Assembly (NCBI GenBank): GCA_029204225.1
Contig: CM055101.1
Coordinates: forward strand, 44,330,180-44,394,179
Source of the DNA: Diphasiastrum complanatum
Taxonomy: Eukaryota > Streptophyta > Lycopodiopsida > Lycopodiales > Lycopodiaceae
Direction of reading: 5' to 3'
Length of the DNA stretch: 64,000 bases
Part shown: in pieces, positions 21,721 through 32,411 of the stretch
Layout: each line of letters opens with the position of its first letter
How positions within the stretch are numbered: the stretch's first letter is position 1
The notes under the pieces: model-generated
What the model was told of the DNA's origin: nothing
What the model saw: only the letters and a program-made list of their open reading frames with translations
Databases searched by the model: none
Translations under genes and position numbers: made by a program

Positions 21721-24700
21721 GGATTTGGGGTGCCCGGGGTTGGGAGCACCCCGGGGCCCCATCCACACCACCTTCGGATTGGAGTGTGGAATTGTGCCGA
21801 CATACATTCATCTTCCACGACAGGGGACCTGGTTGACTTCATCACAGGCAGAGATATATTATTCATCATGGAGACACACGAGAGCCCAGAGCGAGGACTT
21901 CCTTCCTTTCCTGGATATAGATGGGACTCAGTATTCCAACGAGAGACTAGATCTGCCAGTGGCCGAGGTTCAGGTGGGGTCGCGTGTCTGTACAGAGAGA
22001 CTCTCCATTCGAGTATTGACTTCATCCGACATGACGAGTAGGCCCGCTACATATGGACTCGCATTGTGGGTCAGGATATTGGTTTGGATAGAGATCTTTT
22101 CATTGCAGCATGTTATTTTCCACCAGAGTCCTCGTCTTTTGCGGAGGGTATTGGGTCTCCATATCAGGACCTCTCACCAGATATTATCAGATTCTCAGAG
22201 CAGGGGCATATTCTCCTCACAGGGGACTTTAATGCCCGGACATCTTCGAGACAGACAGAGTTCTTCGACACCTCCGATCAGGTGCGTGTTCGTGCCCTTG
22301 ACAGCGATAAGCTTGGGGTTACCAGGACCTCCGCGGACAATTTGGGACCTATTACTTCATATGGTGAGCACTTACTGCAGTTTGGAGAGGCGCATGAGCT
22401 AGCCATTTATAGTGGCTTACCCTGCTGGCTTCATTCAGACAACTATACATGCCATCCTCATAGTGGAGGACATAGTGTCGTTGACTATCTCATGGGGTCA
22501 CCATCCTTTGTACCCATAGTCTTTGACTTCCACGTTTCTCCCACCACCCTTTCTGATCACTCATTTCTCTCCTTCGATATCGGCCACCTCCCACCCACTC
22601 ATTTATCTACACTACCCATGATTACCCGAGCACCCACGTACACATTTGATCCCATTTACATGCCACTGTACCGACAGTCCTTGGCTTCACTTTTACACTC
22701 CTTTCCTCATGACGGTCCAGTTGACACCCAGGCTGCTTTTCTCACCACCTCTCTCCACACAATTGCCTCACTAACTCTTCCCACAAAACCCCATTCCCAA
22801 AAGACTCGACACACACCTCGACCATTGCATCCTCCTTGGTATGATGCCGAGTGTCGTTCCCTTCACCAGTCAGTTACTTATTCAAGTATCCATGCTCCAC
22901 ATCTGCTTCAATCTTCCCGACGCTCCTACCACCATGTTCTCCGTCATAAGAAGCGTTCCTACGATGATACTGAAGGGAGACGTCTTATTGACCTTCTCTT
23001 TAGTTCTTCTTCGGGCGCTTTTTGGCGTGAGTTCATTCCTCGCTCCCCACCACCCCTCCTGGAGGACCTCTGCATTTGGACCGATTATGCTACTAGCCTG
23101 TATACCGTCCCTACCGACTCACCCATTTCTATATCTCCACGACCATATGAGTTCTCCTTCTTCACATCTGACATGGTACTTGCAGCCATTAAAAAGATGA
23201 AGTCCAACAAGGCCAGAGATATTGAAGACCTCGAATCTGAACTCCTTTCCCTTGCCTCAAACTTACTCGCTCCTACTATAGCCACCCTTCTCAATTCCGC
23301 AGTTGTTTCCGGTTTCCCTTCATCCTGGTGCACCAACATCATCCACCCCATCCATAAGAATGGTGACCCCATGATTCCGAGTAACTACCGCACCATCATG
23401 ATCGGGCATGTCCTGGCAAAGTTATATGGTACTATTCTTCAGTCGGTTGTGAGCTCAAAGGCGGAGACTAGGAGACTACATGCTATGGGTCAGGCAGGTT
23501 TTTGAGCCCATTACTCTACGACAGATCACATCTTCACATTGCGGGCCTTGATTGAGGAAGCTAAGCACAGGAGAGAGAGGGTTTACTGTTGTTTTGTGGA
23601 CTTCAGGAAAGCCTTTGATTCTGTTCCTCGCTCATTGCTTATCCAGAGACTCCGCGACCTCGGCTTCTCCATGGACATCATTCTTGCTGTGATGGCACTT
23701 TATGAGCGTGTTCTGGGATGTTTCCGACACAGTAATGGCATATTCGATCACATTTGGAGCACTATTGGGGTGAAGCAGGGTTGCTCCCTCTCACCAGTCC
23801 TCTTTGGCTTGTATATTGATGAGTTGGAGAGAGTCATTACACAGTGTGGTGGTGCTGGTTGCAGGCTTGGGGAAATCTTGATCGCTATTCTCCTTTATGC
23901 TGATGATGTGGTATTGGTCTCACCTACCAGAGAGGGTCTACAGCGACAGTTGGATTGTTTACATGAGTTTTGCACTAGATGGGGCCTAGGAGTGAACATT
24001 GGGAAGACTAAGATTATGGTCTTCAACACTTCTCGAGCATTCATGCAGTGACAGGAGCTTACTTTGGGTGGACAGGTTCTAGAGGTGGTCCCTTCCTACA
24101 CATACCTGGGGATCCTTTTCTCAGGTCCTACTTTTGGCATGAGACAGGCCGCTACCACTCGACTGGGGAAGGGACATGCCTCCCTTGTTCAGCTAGAGAG
24201 ATTTTGTTTCCGGAAGTCCATCCAAGATGCTCGCAGTAAGTGTCGCCTTTTTGATACCATTGTCACCCCCACGGTTCTATATGTGGCAGAGGCATGGTGT
24301 GCAGGTCTTCCCTCTTCACACTGGGCCAGTCTCTCACGACTACAGACCACTATGCTAGCTCGGTTGATCCGTGCGAAGCCTTTGGTTCCACATGAGATTA
24401 TTTTGGCCGAGTTTGCAGTTCCACCTATCCAGATCAAGGCAGCTCTTCAACTCATTACCTATACACAGAGGATACAGGTGTTACCAGAAACAGACAGACG
24501 ATACATACAGATTGCACTATCCTCCTCACGACATCTCCATGGTCAGGGATATAGATTATCATGGTTCTCTCAGGCATCCCACCTCCTACGTGAGTCATTT
24601 GGTATCTCCATCACAGAGCTTCCCTCAGGCACCCACCAGTATTTCAGACGATTCCTCTATCGCGTGTATTTAGGGCGGACTTGGTATAACCAGATAGGGG

Positions 24701-25407
24701 TTAAGCCAGCTTTCTACCGGACACATTTCTTGGAGCTGGATGCATCTGGGACCCCGGTTATGCCACACTACTTGGAGTCGGGACTATCACATTGCCTCGG
24801 AATCACATTGGGACAGCTCAGGGTGTCTTCTCATCAGTTAGCTATTGAGACGGGGAGGTTCCATGGTATTCCCAAAGAGGAGCGGATTTGCCAGTTATGC
24901 TCTCTAGGTGAGGTGGAGTCTGAGGAGCACTTTATCTTCAGATGCCCGGTATACTATGAGATCAGAGGGCAATATCATTGCCTATTTCGAGACATGCCTA
25001 CCACTCTACGCTCCCTCATAGTCTATGAGGACCCACGATGTGTCGCTCTGTTGGTACGCGAGATGTCCATATTACGGAGAGATTTATACGGGACACCCCG
25101 GCATTCTACCTCACAGTCACAGCCACTGATTACTTCATTCTTCACTAGGCGGAGATCGTGTGATTTAGTGTACGAGGATGATGATTCTGACGACGACGCA
25201 GATGATAGCAGCTCACATGCTCATAGAGATCAAAGAAAGTGTACCCCCTACCATCCCGCTACTACCAGGATCACCAGGCACTCTACGCAGAGACATACTA
25301 TTACACATGCTCATGCTCACAGACGACGCCGACAGACTCCAGTGCTCTCTCATGCTGCGGCTCGCATTACATCTTTTTACAGCAGCAGCAACATCATAGC
25401 ATCATAG
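21721..25407 (+). pseudogene. LINE copy 1 ORF2 (APE endonuclease, reverse transcriptase, zinc finger), three stops
   Basis: One continuous frame runs from the ORF1 stop to 25,407. The endonuclease has RIGVWNCADIHSS, IMETHESPERGLP, LLTGDFNARTSSR and TLSDHSFLSFDIG, covering the Asn, Glu, Asp and terminal SDH residues of the APE family. The reverse transcriptase has VDFRKAFDSVPRSL, GVKQGCSLSPVLFGLYIDEL and ILLYADDVVLVSPT (catalytic YADD). The C-terminus has a zinc finger, ICQLCSLGEVESEEHFIFRC. Stops are TAG 22,039-22,041, TGA 23,503-23,505 and TGA 24,049-24,051. At the second, copy 2 has CGA. There is no in-frame ATG before the endonuclease active-site region. Confidence 0.9.
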
Positions 25408-25619
25408 CCTTGACATCATGACACCAATAGATGATTATTATGCGCACACGCCCTCGCATACGTGTCTATTTTAGTTCTAGTTTGTACTAGATGTTTTCTT
25501 TATTATAGTTTTGGAGATGTTTTACACGCTCTCATGGTTACCACATACTTGACATGTACTTCATTAGTCTTATATGCCTTTTGGCATGGAAAAGACATCA
25601 ATAAAGCTTTCTTTCTTTC

Positions 25620-25623
<4 letters not shown>

Positions 25624-25660
<37 letters not shown>
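25624..25660. repeat. (TC)n microsatellite between LINE copies 1 and 2
   Basis: Run of about 18 units joining the 3' tail of copy 1 to the 5' start of copy 2. Confidence 0.97.
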
Positions 25661-25663
<3 letters not shown>

Positions 25664-26188
25664 GATGGTGATGGCTGCTGCTGCCCTGTCCTAGATCGCC
25701 CTACCTTGGTCCGCCCTCTCTCTCTCCAACGATGGCAGCTCCTCCTCCCCGCGCCCCTGCTCGTAGATTAGCATGATCCCCATCCACCTCCTCACTCACC
25801 TCCCTCGCTCACCACTCACCTCCCCTCGCTGCCCCTTCCCCTAACCCCCTTGCTGCTCCTTCTCCTTCTCCTTCCCTCACTGCCCCTTCCTGTAACCTCC
25901 TCTCTGCTCCTTCTTCCCCCCTCGCTGCCCCTTCCCTCGCTGCTGCTCCTTCCCTCGCTGCCCCTTCCCTCGATGCTCCTTCTTGCCCCCTCGCTGCCCC
26001 TTCCCTCGCTGCTCCCTCCCCTAACCCCCTCGCTGTTCCTTCCCCTTCCCCCCTCGCTGACCTCCCTGATCTCCTAGCTGCCACCCCCTCACCCATCCTC
26101 CTCGCTGACCCCTCCTTGTCACCCCCCTCACCTCACCCCCTCGCTGATCCCTCACCTCACCCCCTCGCTGATCTCTCACCTCACCCCA

Positions 26189-27124
26189 TTGTCATTCCAG
26201 CCCCCCCCCCCCCCCCCCCTCGTTGCCACTTCACCTCACCCCCTTGATGACCCATCTCCCTCTCCTACTGCAACTCTCACCCCCCTCTCTAATGGCTGCT
26301 CCCCTGATTCAGCTCCTCTTCTGTCTTCTGACCCTATTCTTCCCACACCTATCATTGCTCACTCTTCCTCCTTTACGGCACCACAGTCTACAACCAATAG
26401 TCCGTATACGCCTTCTAAATCAATTGAACTTTTTTCATCTTGGCAGATTGATCAATTCAAGGCAGATTTCCAATTTTTGCGGTATGAAATTTCACAGCTG
26501 AAAGGAACGGTTACTTCTTTGGTCAACGAGAAGAAGCTATTGCAGTCCAAGGTTGCCTCACTCGAACAATCCATCGGAATCAAACAGGCCGCAGCTTCGG
26601 AATCCACCACCAACATGCTACGGGAGCTAGAAACCAAGATTGAGAAGCAACACGAAGAGGCCCTTTCCTGGGCATCAGTTTTGAAAAAGGGCACCAAACC
26701 CAGCGCTCCCATCTCCTCAGTTATCTCAGCCACCATCTCGGAAGAGAAATCTCGAGACCAAAAATCCCACAATATTAGAGTTCGTGGAGTTCTAGATACA
26801 CAGGATGCATTGGCTGAAGCTAAACACTTTCTCGACATCACTCTCGGGCACAGGACAGAGGGGTTAGACACCGCATGGAGGACCACTAGAGATGCAGCCA
26901 CACTCATTCTTCGTTTCACCTCCCTCGAGAGTCGTCGAGATGCTTTGCGGTGCAGAGCTAAGCTACGTGGTACCACTATCTACATGGATGATGACCTCAC
27001 ATATATCCAGGTAGAGGAGAGGCGTAAGGCCTTTCAGGCAGCCCGTGAGTCTGGCAGACGAGTCATTTACCGAGATGGACGAGTGCGTTTTCTTGACAGC
27101 GCACCTAGCAGCTCCCAGTGCTAG
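26189..27124 (+). CDS. LINE copy 2 ORF1 (RNA-binding protein)
   Basis: This frame of about 311 codons is open from 26,189, but the codon there is TTG. The true start probably lies upstream, across a C-run at 26,200-26,218 that may have slipped. Order: Pro-rich start, YTPSKSIELFSSWQIDQFK, a coiled coil (residues about 85-165, with LETKIEKQHEEALSWASVL), an RRM-like segment with IRVRGVLDTQDALAEAKHFL and ATLILRFTSLESRRDALR, and a C-terminal domain RGTTIYMDDDLTYIQVEERR. It resembles L1 ORF1 proteins, which bind and chaperone the element RNA. It ends in TGC TAG at 27,122-27,124, and ORF2 continues in the same frame. Confidence 0.75.
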   Translation: MSFQPPPPPPLVATSPHPLDDPSPSPTATLTPLSNGCSPDSAPLLSSDPILPTPIIAHSSSFTAPQSTTNSPYTPSKSIELFSSWQIDQFKADFQFLRYEISQLKGTVTSLVNEKKLLQSKVASLEQSIGIKQAAASESTTNMLRELETKIEKQHEEALSWASVLKKGTKPSAPISSVISATISEEKSRDQKSHNIRVRGVLDTQDALAEAKHFLDITLGHRTEGLDTAWRTTRDAATLILRFTSLESRRDALRCRAKLRGTTIYMDDDLTYIQVEERRKAFQAARESGRRVIYRDGRVRFLDSAPSSSQC

Positions 27125-30100
27125 GGATTTGGGGTCCCCGGGTTTGGGAGTGCCCCGGGGCCCCACCCACACCATCTCTGGATTGGAGTATGGAACTGTG
27201 ATGGTTTACAGTCATCCTCCATTGCTAGCAACTTGATCGATTTCATCACTGACAGGGATTTGCTGCTCTTTATGGAGACTCATGAGAGTCAGGAGAGAGG
27301 ATTACCTATTTTTCCAGGATACAGATGGGATTCCGTGTACAGACTTGAGACTAGATCAGCTAGCGGTCGTGGATCCGGAGGTGTTGCATGTTTATACAGA
27401 GAGTCTCTTCATCCGAGCATTGAGTTCATCAGACACGACGAGCATGCACGGTATATATGGATTCATATTACTGGGCAGGATATTGGGTTGGAGAGGGACC
27501 TCTTTGTGGCGGCCTGTTATTTTCCTCCAGAGTCTTTGTCCTTTGCTGAGGGCACAGGTTCACCCTACCTTGATTTATCGCCTGATATCATCATATTCGC
27601 AGAGCAGGGGCATATTCTCCTCACTGGAGATTTTAATGCCCGAACCTCTTCACGACAGTCAGAGTTCTATGACATCACCGACCAGCTCCGCGTTCATGCC
27701 CTTGACAGCGATGATATGGGAGTTACCAGGATTTCAGAGGACAGCTTGGGACCTACTATCCCTTATGGTGAGCATTTATTGCAGTTTGGAGAGGCCCATG
27801 AGTTAGCCATTTACAATGGCCTAACTTGTTGGCCAAAATCTGGCAGTTATACTTGTCACCCTCACAGTGGTGGACATAGTGTTGTGGATTATCTCATGGG
27901 ATCACCATCTTCCATACCTCTCATATCTGATTTCCATGTATCTCCCGCCACTCTCTCTGATCATTCCTTTCTCTCCTTCGCTATCGGCCGCCTCCCACCT
28001 CCCCAACCATCCTCACACCCCCTGCTTACACGGGCACCCAAGTATACATTCAGTTCTCTCTTTACACTAGTTTACCAGGAGTTCCTAACCTCATTGCTCC
28101 ATTCCTTCCCTCGCGATAGTACAGTCGAGACTCAAGCTGCCTTTCTTAGCACTTCTCTTCATACTGCTGCTTCCCTTGCTTTTCCATCTAAACCCCATAA
28201 AAGCAGAGGCACCCGCTCCTCATCGATACGACCCCCACACCCCCCGTGGTATGATGTTGAATGTCGCTCTCTTCGTCAGCTTGTCACCCATGCCCGCACT
28301 CACGATCCTCATCTCCTCCACTCCGCCAGGCGCTCTTACCGTCGCACACTCCGCCGAAAAAAGCGTATATATGATGACTCCGAAGGAATGCGTCTTGTTG
28401 ATCTTCTCTTCAGTTCCTCTTCAGGCGCCTTTTGGCGTGAGTTTATCCCTCGTGCTCCACCACCCCTCCTGGATGACCTTCGCATATGGACCAAATACGC
28501 TACCAAACTATATACCATACCCACTGACGCACCCATCTCTATCTCCCCACGCCCCTCTGAGTTCACCTTCTTCACATCTGACATGGTACTTACGGCCATC
28601 AAGAGAATGAAGTCCCATAAAGCAAGAGATATCAAAGACCTTGAATCTGAACTCCTAACCCATGCTTCCGACCTCCTTGCTCCCACACTAGCCACTCTCC
28701 TCAATTCCGCCGTTGTCTCTGGTTTCCCCTCATCCTGGTGCACCAACATCATCCACCCTATTCAAAAAATGGTGATCCCATGATCCCTGGTAATTACCGC
28801 ACCATCATGATCGGACATGTTCTCACGAAGCTCTATGGTACCATACTCCAGTCTGCAGTGAGTTCAGAGGCGGAAGCTCGGAGATTACATGCATTGGGGC
28901 AGGCAGGTTTCCGATCTCATTATTCTACCACTGACCATATTTTTACACTTCGAGCCTTGATCGAGGAAGCTAAGTACAGGAAAGAGAGGGTTTACTGCTG
29001 TTTTGTAGATTTCAGGAAGGCCTTCGATTCTGTACCACGCTCCCTGCTCATTCAGAGACTTCGTGACCTTGGTTTCTCCACAGATATTGTTTTAGCAGTG
29101 ATGGCTCTTTATGAGAAGGTCTTGGGATGTTTCCGACATAGCAGTGGCTTATCTGATCACATTTGGAGCACCATTGGGGTGAAAGACGGGTGCTCTCTTT
29201 CACCGGTTCTCTTTGGATTGTATATTGATGAGTTAGAGCGAGTCATCTCACAGTGTGGCGGGGGTGGCTGTAGACTTGGCACCATTCTAACTGCTATTCT
29301 CCTTTATGCGGATGATGTAGTACTAGCATCCCCGACCAGAGAGGGTTTGCAGAGGCAGCTGGATTGTTTACAGGGATTTTGTACCAGATGGGGGTTGGGG
29401 GTGAACACTGCGAAGACCAAGGTTATGGTCTTCAACACTTCTCGAGCCTTCATGCAGCGCCAGGAGCTCATCCTAGATGGACAGGCCTTAGAGGTAGTTT
29501 CCTCTTATACCTATTTGGGGATACTCTTCTCTGGTCCTACCTTCAGCATGCGGCAAGCTGCCACCACCCGACTTGGGAAGGGGCATTCCTCTCTTGTTCA
29601 GCTTGAGCGGTTTTGTTTCAGGAAGCTCATCCGAGATGTTCGTAGTAAGTGTAGACTCTTTGATACTATTGTCACCCCCACAGCCTTATATGCAGCAGAG
29701 ACATGGTGCACTGGCCTCCCTTCATCACATTGGGCCAGCATTTCACGATTGCAGACCACCATGTTAGCCCGTATGATTCGGGCGAAGCCCTCGGTTCCAC
29801 ATGAGATCCTTCTTGCAGAGTTTGTCGTTCCACCCATTCAGATATATGCTGCGTTCCAGCTTATCACATACATTCAGAGAATCCAGGCTCTGCCCGATGA
29901 GGATATGAGATATACACAGACAGCACTTGTCTCCTCACACTTTCTTCATGACCAGGGCTATCGACTATCGTGGTTCTCTCAGGCATCCCATTTCCTCCTT
30001 GAGTCATTTGGTATCTCCATTACAGAGCTCCCCTCAAGTACTCATCAGTATATCAGGCGCATCTTATATCGGGCATATCTCGACCGTACTTGGGGGCGAC

Positions 30101-30807
30101 AGCTTGGGGTGAAACCTGGCTACTACTGGACTCATTTTATTGAGCTTGACATAGCAGGGGTCCCGGTCTTACCGCATTATTTGGACTCGAGACTATCACA
30201 TTGCCTCAGATTTACATTGGGACAGCTCCGTGTATCATCACATTAGTTGGCTATTGAGACTGGTAGATTCCAGGGTACCCCGAGAGAGGAGCGGATTTGC
30301 CAGTTATGCTCTTTAGAGGAGGTGGAGTCAGAGGAGCACTTTATCTTTAGGTGCCCGGTATATTACGAGATCTGAGGGAGATACCACTGTTTGTTCCGAG
30401 ACACACCTGTCACCTTACGATCGCTCATAGCTTATGAGGATTCCCAATGCGCGGCACTCATGATACGAGAGATGTTTATACTACGACAGGATTTGTATCA
30501 GACAGCCCAGCCGAGTCAGGTTTCTCAGCCTCAGATCACTTCTTTCTTCTCCAGGAGGAGAGGACGTTTTGAGGACGGTGACGATGATGATGATGACCTA
30601 CTTGCCCACAGAGACCAGAGACAGCGTCCCACACATACCCATGTTGCAGCACGAGCTACTCGACCTATCACGAGGAGACCTCTTCATCCTCTCAGACGAC
30701 GTCAGAGACCACCAGTGGCCCTTCATGCCACATGTCGTATTACATCCTTCTATATCATCAGCACCAGCAGGACAGGACTAGATGATAGTGTCATATCTCA
30801 CTCATGA
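27125..30807 (+). pseudogene. LINE copy 2 ORF2 (APE endonuclease, reverse transcriptase, zinc finger), one frameshift and two stops
   Basis: The frame is open from the ORF1 TAG. WIGVWNCDGLQSSS begins the endonuclease, followed by FMETHESQERGLP, LLTGDFNARTSSR and TLSDHSFLSFAIG. A one-base loss near 28,763 (CAAAAAATGG where copy 1 has CATAAGAATGG) shifts the frame. The rest runs from 28,738 with VDFRKAFDSVPRSL, STIGVKDGCSLSPVLFG (Gln of KQG changed to Asp) and ILLYADDVVLASPT. TAG at 30,244-30,246 (CAG in copy 1) and TGA at 30,373-30,375 lie before and inside the zinc-finger part. The first in-frame ATG falls inside the endonuclease domain. Confidence 0.9.
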
Positions 30808-31023
30808 CTATTAGCAGTATACATGCTCCCACATGTTTCTAATAGCATCACATCTATTTCAGTTTATAGCTTTAGCTCTAGATTGCTACTTTGTTACTGT
30901 TTTGGAGACGTTTCATACGCTCCTATGGTTACCACATACTTGACATGTACATTTACTAGTCTTATATGCCTTTTGGCATGGAAAAGACATTAATAAAGCT
31001 TTCTTCTTTCTTTCTTCTTCTTA

Positions 31024-31041
31024 TCTCTCTCTCTCTCTCTC
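31024..31041. repeat. (TC)9 tract at the 3' end of LINE copy 2
   Basis: Short run directly after the TTTCTTCTTC tail of copy 2. Confidence 0.9.
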
Positions 31042-31145
31042 AGTTTCTCTATGGGACCATTTCTGAGACTATATAATAAGCAATGAGGTGGAGACCAGAC
31101 AACTACATGCTTTGGGATTGGAAGGTTTCAGAGCACACCATTCCA
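31042..31145 (+). mobile_element. LINE reverse transcriptase fragment
   Basis: CTCTATGGGACCAT, then GACAACTACATGCTTTGGG and GGTTTCAGAGCACACCATTC, match the KLYGTIL...RRLHALGQAGFRSHYSTT segment of ORF2 at 28,830-28,930. It sits directly after the (TC)9 tract. Confidence 0.7.
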
Positions 31146-31499
31146 CCACTTAGCAACTTTGCTTTGCAAGATCTTTTGATATAGAGCTTTGTTTGACATT
31201 TTCCATTGATATATCCCACCAAAATATTGTCTTTGAGTGGACCACTAGCCATTGGATTGAACCAATATTGCATATTCCTCTTGAAAAGCTTCTTCCAATA
31301 GGCAATAGAATCTTCTTTTATCAAAATGGACTTCAGATCATTGGAGTTTTTGGACCATTCATTATGTTGTGGTTTTCAAAAAGAAAAACCATCTAAGTAT
31401 ATGCCAATTCACCACCCACCACTTAATCTTTGAGGGAGCATGCAATTTTGGATGCTAATTTTGATAGTTTGCCTTGTAAAATTTTCACCTTTTCAAGAT

Positions 31500-32210
31500 A
31501 GTGGATGGTTCTAATCATGGCAACTGCCTCATAAGGAAGTAGAGCAGTTTCAGCCAAGAGAACGGGATAAGTGGTAACTTGTTTCAATCCCAGATAGGAT
31601 TTCAAGAACCTCTTTTGCACTCGTTCAATTTCAACCGATATGGAGCAAGGAATGCTATCGAAGCTTCACAACCACAAAGAAGAACCGACATAACCAATGT
31701 CTCAAGTAGACTCCTTAAGTGACATCTCCATAAATGTATATGTCATTAGGTCTTTCTATCCTAAATAAGAATTTGCAACTTCAAATAGCCTTTTTGTCAA
31801 CACACAAGCACCATCGAAGGTGAAAAAAGAGACTTGGGAGCTGAACTTTGAAAAGGCCTCTTGCGAATTCCAAATTGTTTTTTCACCTTCGATAGCACTC
31901 ATGTGTTGAAAAAAGGCTATTTAGAGGTTGGGAATCCTATTTTAGTATGGAAGCGTCTTTTCGACGTATAGATCTATGGATATGGCATGAAAAGGGGTCT
32001 TCTTGAGACCTTGATTACACTAATTCTTCTTTATGATTGTGAAGTTTGGGTGTTAGCAGTCCGTGCTCCAAATGGGCTGAAATCATACTAGTGCAAATGA
32101 GGTTTGTAACATCTTATCTGAGAGTGAAGCAAACTACCTCTATTCCCTTTGTTGAAACTAATTACCTCCTTTGGAGATATCTACTATGATTAGAACCACT
32201 GCTATGTAAT
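31500..32210. repeat. inverted pair of a second LINE-like family
   Basis: The minus-strand arm (about 31,500-31,828) encodes VQKRFLKSYLGLKQVTTYPV and LLAETALLPYEAVAMIRT. The plus-strand arm (31,878-about 32,210) has VQMRFVTSYLRVKQTTSIPF and LLYDCEVWVLAVR. These resemble the part of plant LINE ORF2 after the reverse transcriptase, but a different family from the 20-31 kb copies. The arms meet head to head with perfect 16-bp ends, ATCGAAGGTGAAAAAA at 31,813-31,828 and its complement at 31,878-31,893, around a 49-bp spacer. Confidence 0.75.
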
Positions 32211-32301
32211 GTGGAGAATCAAGTCTGCAGTTTGTTTTTATCGTGTGCTTGCACAGATCCTAGAGGCAGTCTTGCAACAGTTGGCATTGGCTGATGAACA
32301 G

Positions 32302-32411
32302 ATAAGGTTTTTAGACGCCTAAACTTTACTTTGACCAAAGAAGATATGGAGGCAGTGGCAAGCTCTGAACCACATACAATTGAAAGGATTCTCAAACTGA
32401 TGAAATACAAG
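32302..32411 (+). CDS. SPEF1-like exon: CH-like domain end
   Basis: Acceptor GAACAG precedes AT AAG GTT, and the donor is AAG/GTATCC. The exon starts with two bases of a split codon and ends in phase 0. It encodes [20 protein letters not shown] followed by [16 protein letters not shown]. Confidence 0.7.

Larger units (their letters stand above)
20273..25623 (+). mobile_element. L1-like LINE, long copy 1
   Basis: The order is a CT-rich 5' region starting GCGCGATGGTGGCGCC, an ORF1 with Pro-rich start, ORF2 with APE endonuclease, reverse transcriptase and C-terminal zinc finger, then a 3' UTR ending in AATAAAGCTTTCTTTCTTTCT and a (CT)n run. Length is about 5.35 kb. The same layout recurs immediately downstream. 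ORF2 stays in one frame and is broken only by three stops, so the copy is inactive but not old. Confidence 0.9.
25661..31023 (+). mobile_element. L1-like LINE, long copy 2
   Basis: Same layout as copy 1: CAGCGATGGTGATGGCT start, CT-rich leader with repeated TCGCTGCCCCTTCCC units (25,825-26,010), ORF1, ORF2, 3' UTR and AATAAAGCTTTC tail. Length is about 5.36 kb. The two copies resemble each other throughout at DNA level but carry many scattered differences, so they are separate family members, not a recent local duplication. Confidence 0.9.

Noticed and set aside
22039-24051. Stops in LINE ORF2 as recoded codons or as targets of RNA editing
   Set aside because: They differ between copies and mostly fit ordinary mutation. 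Plant C/U editing is known for organelle transcripts, not for these nuclear elements.
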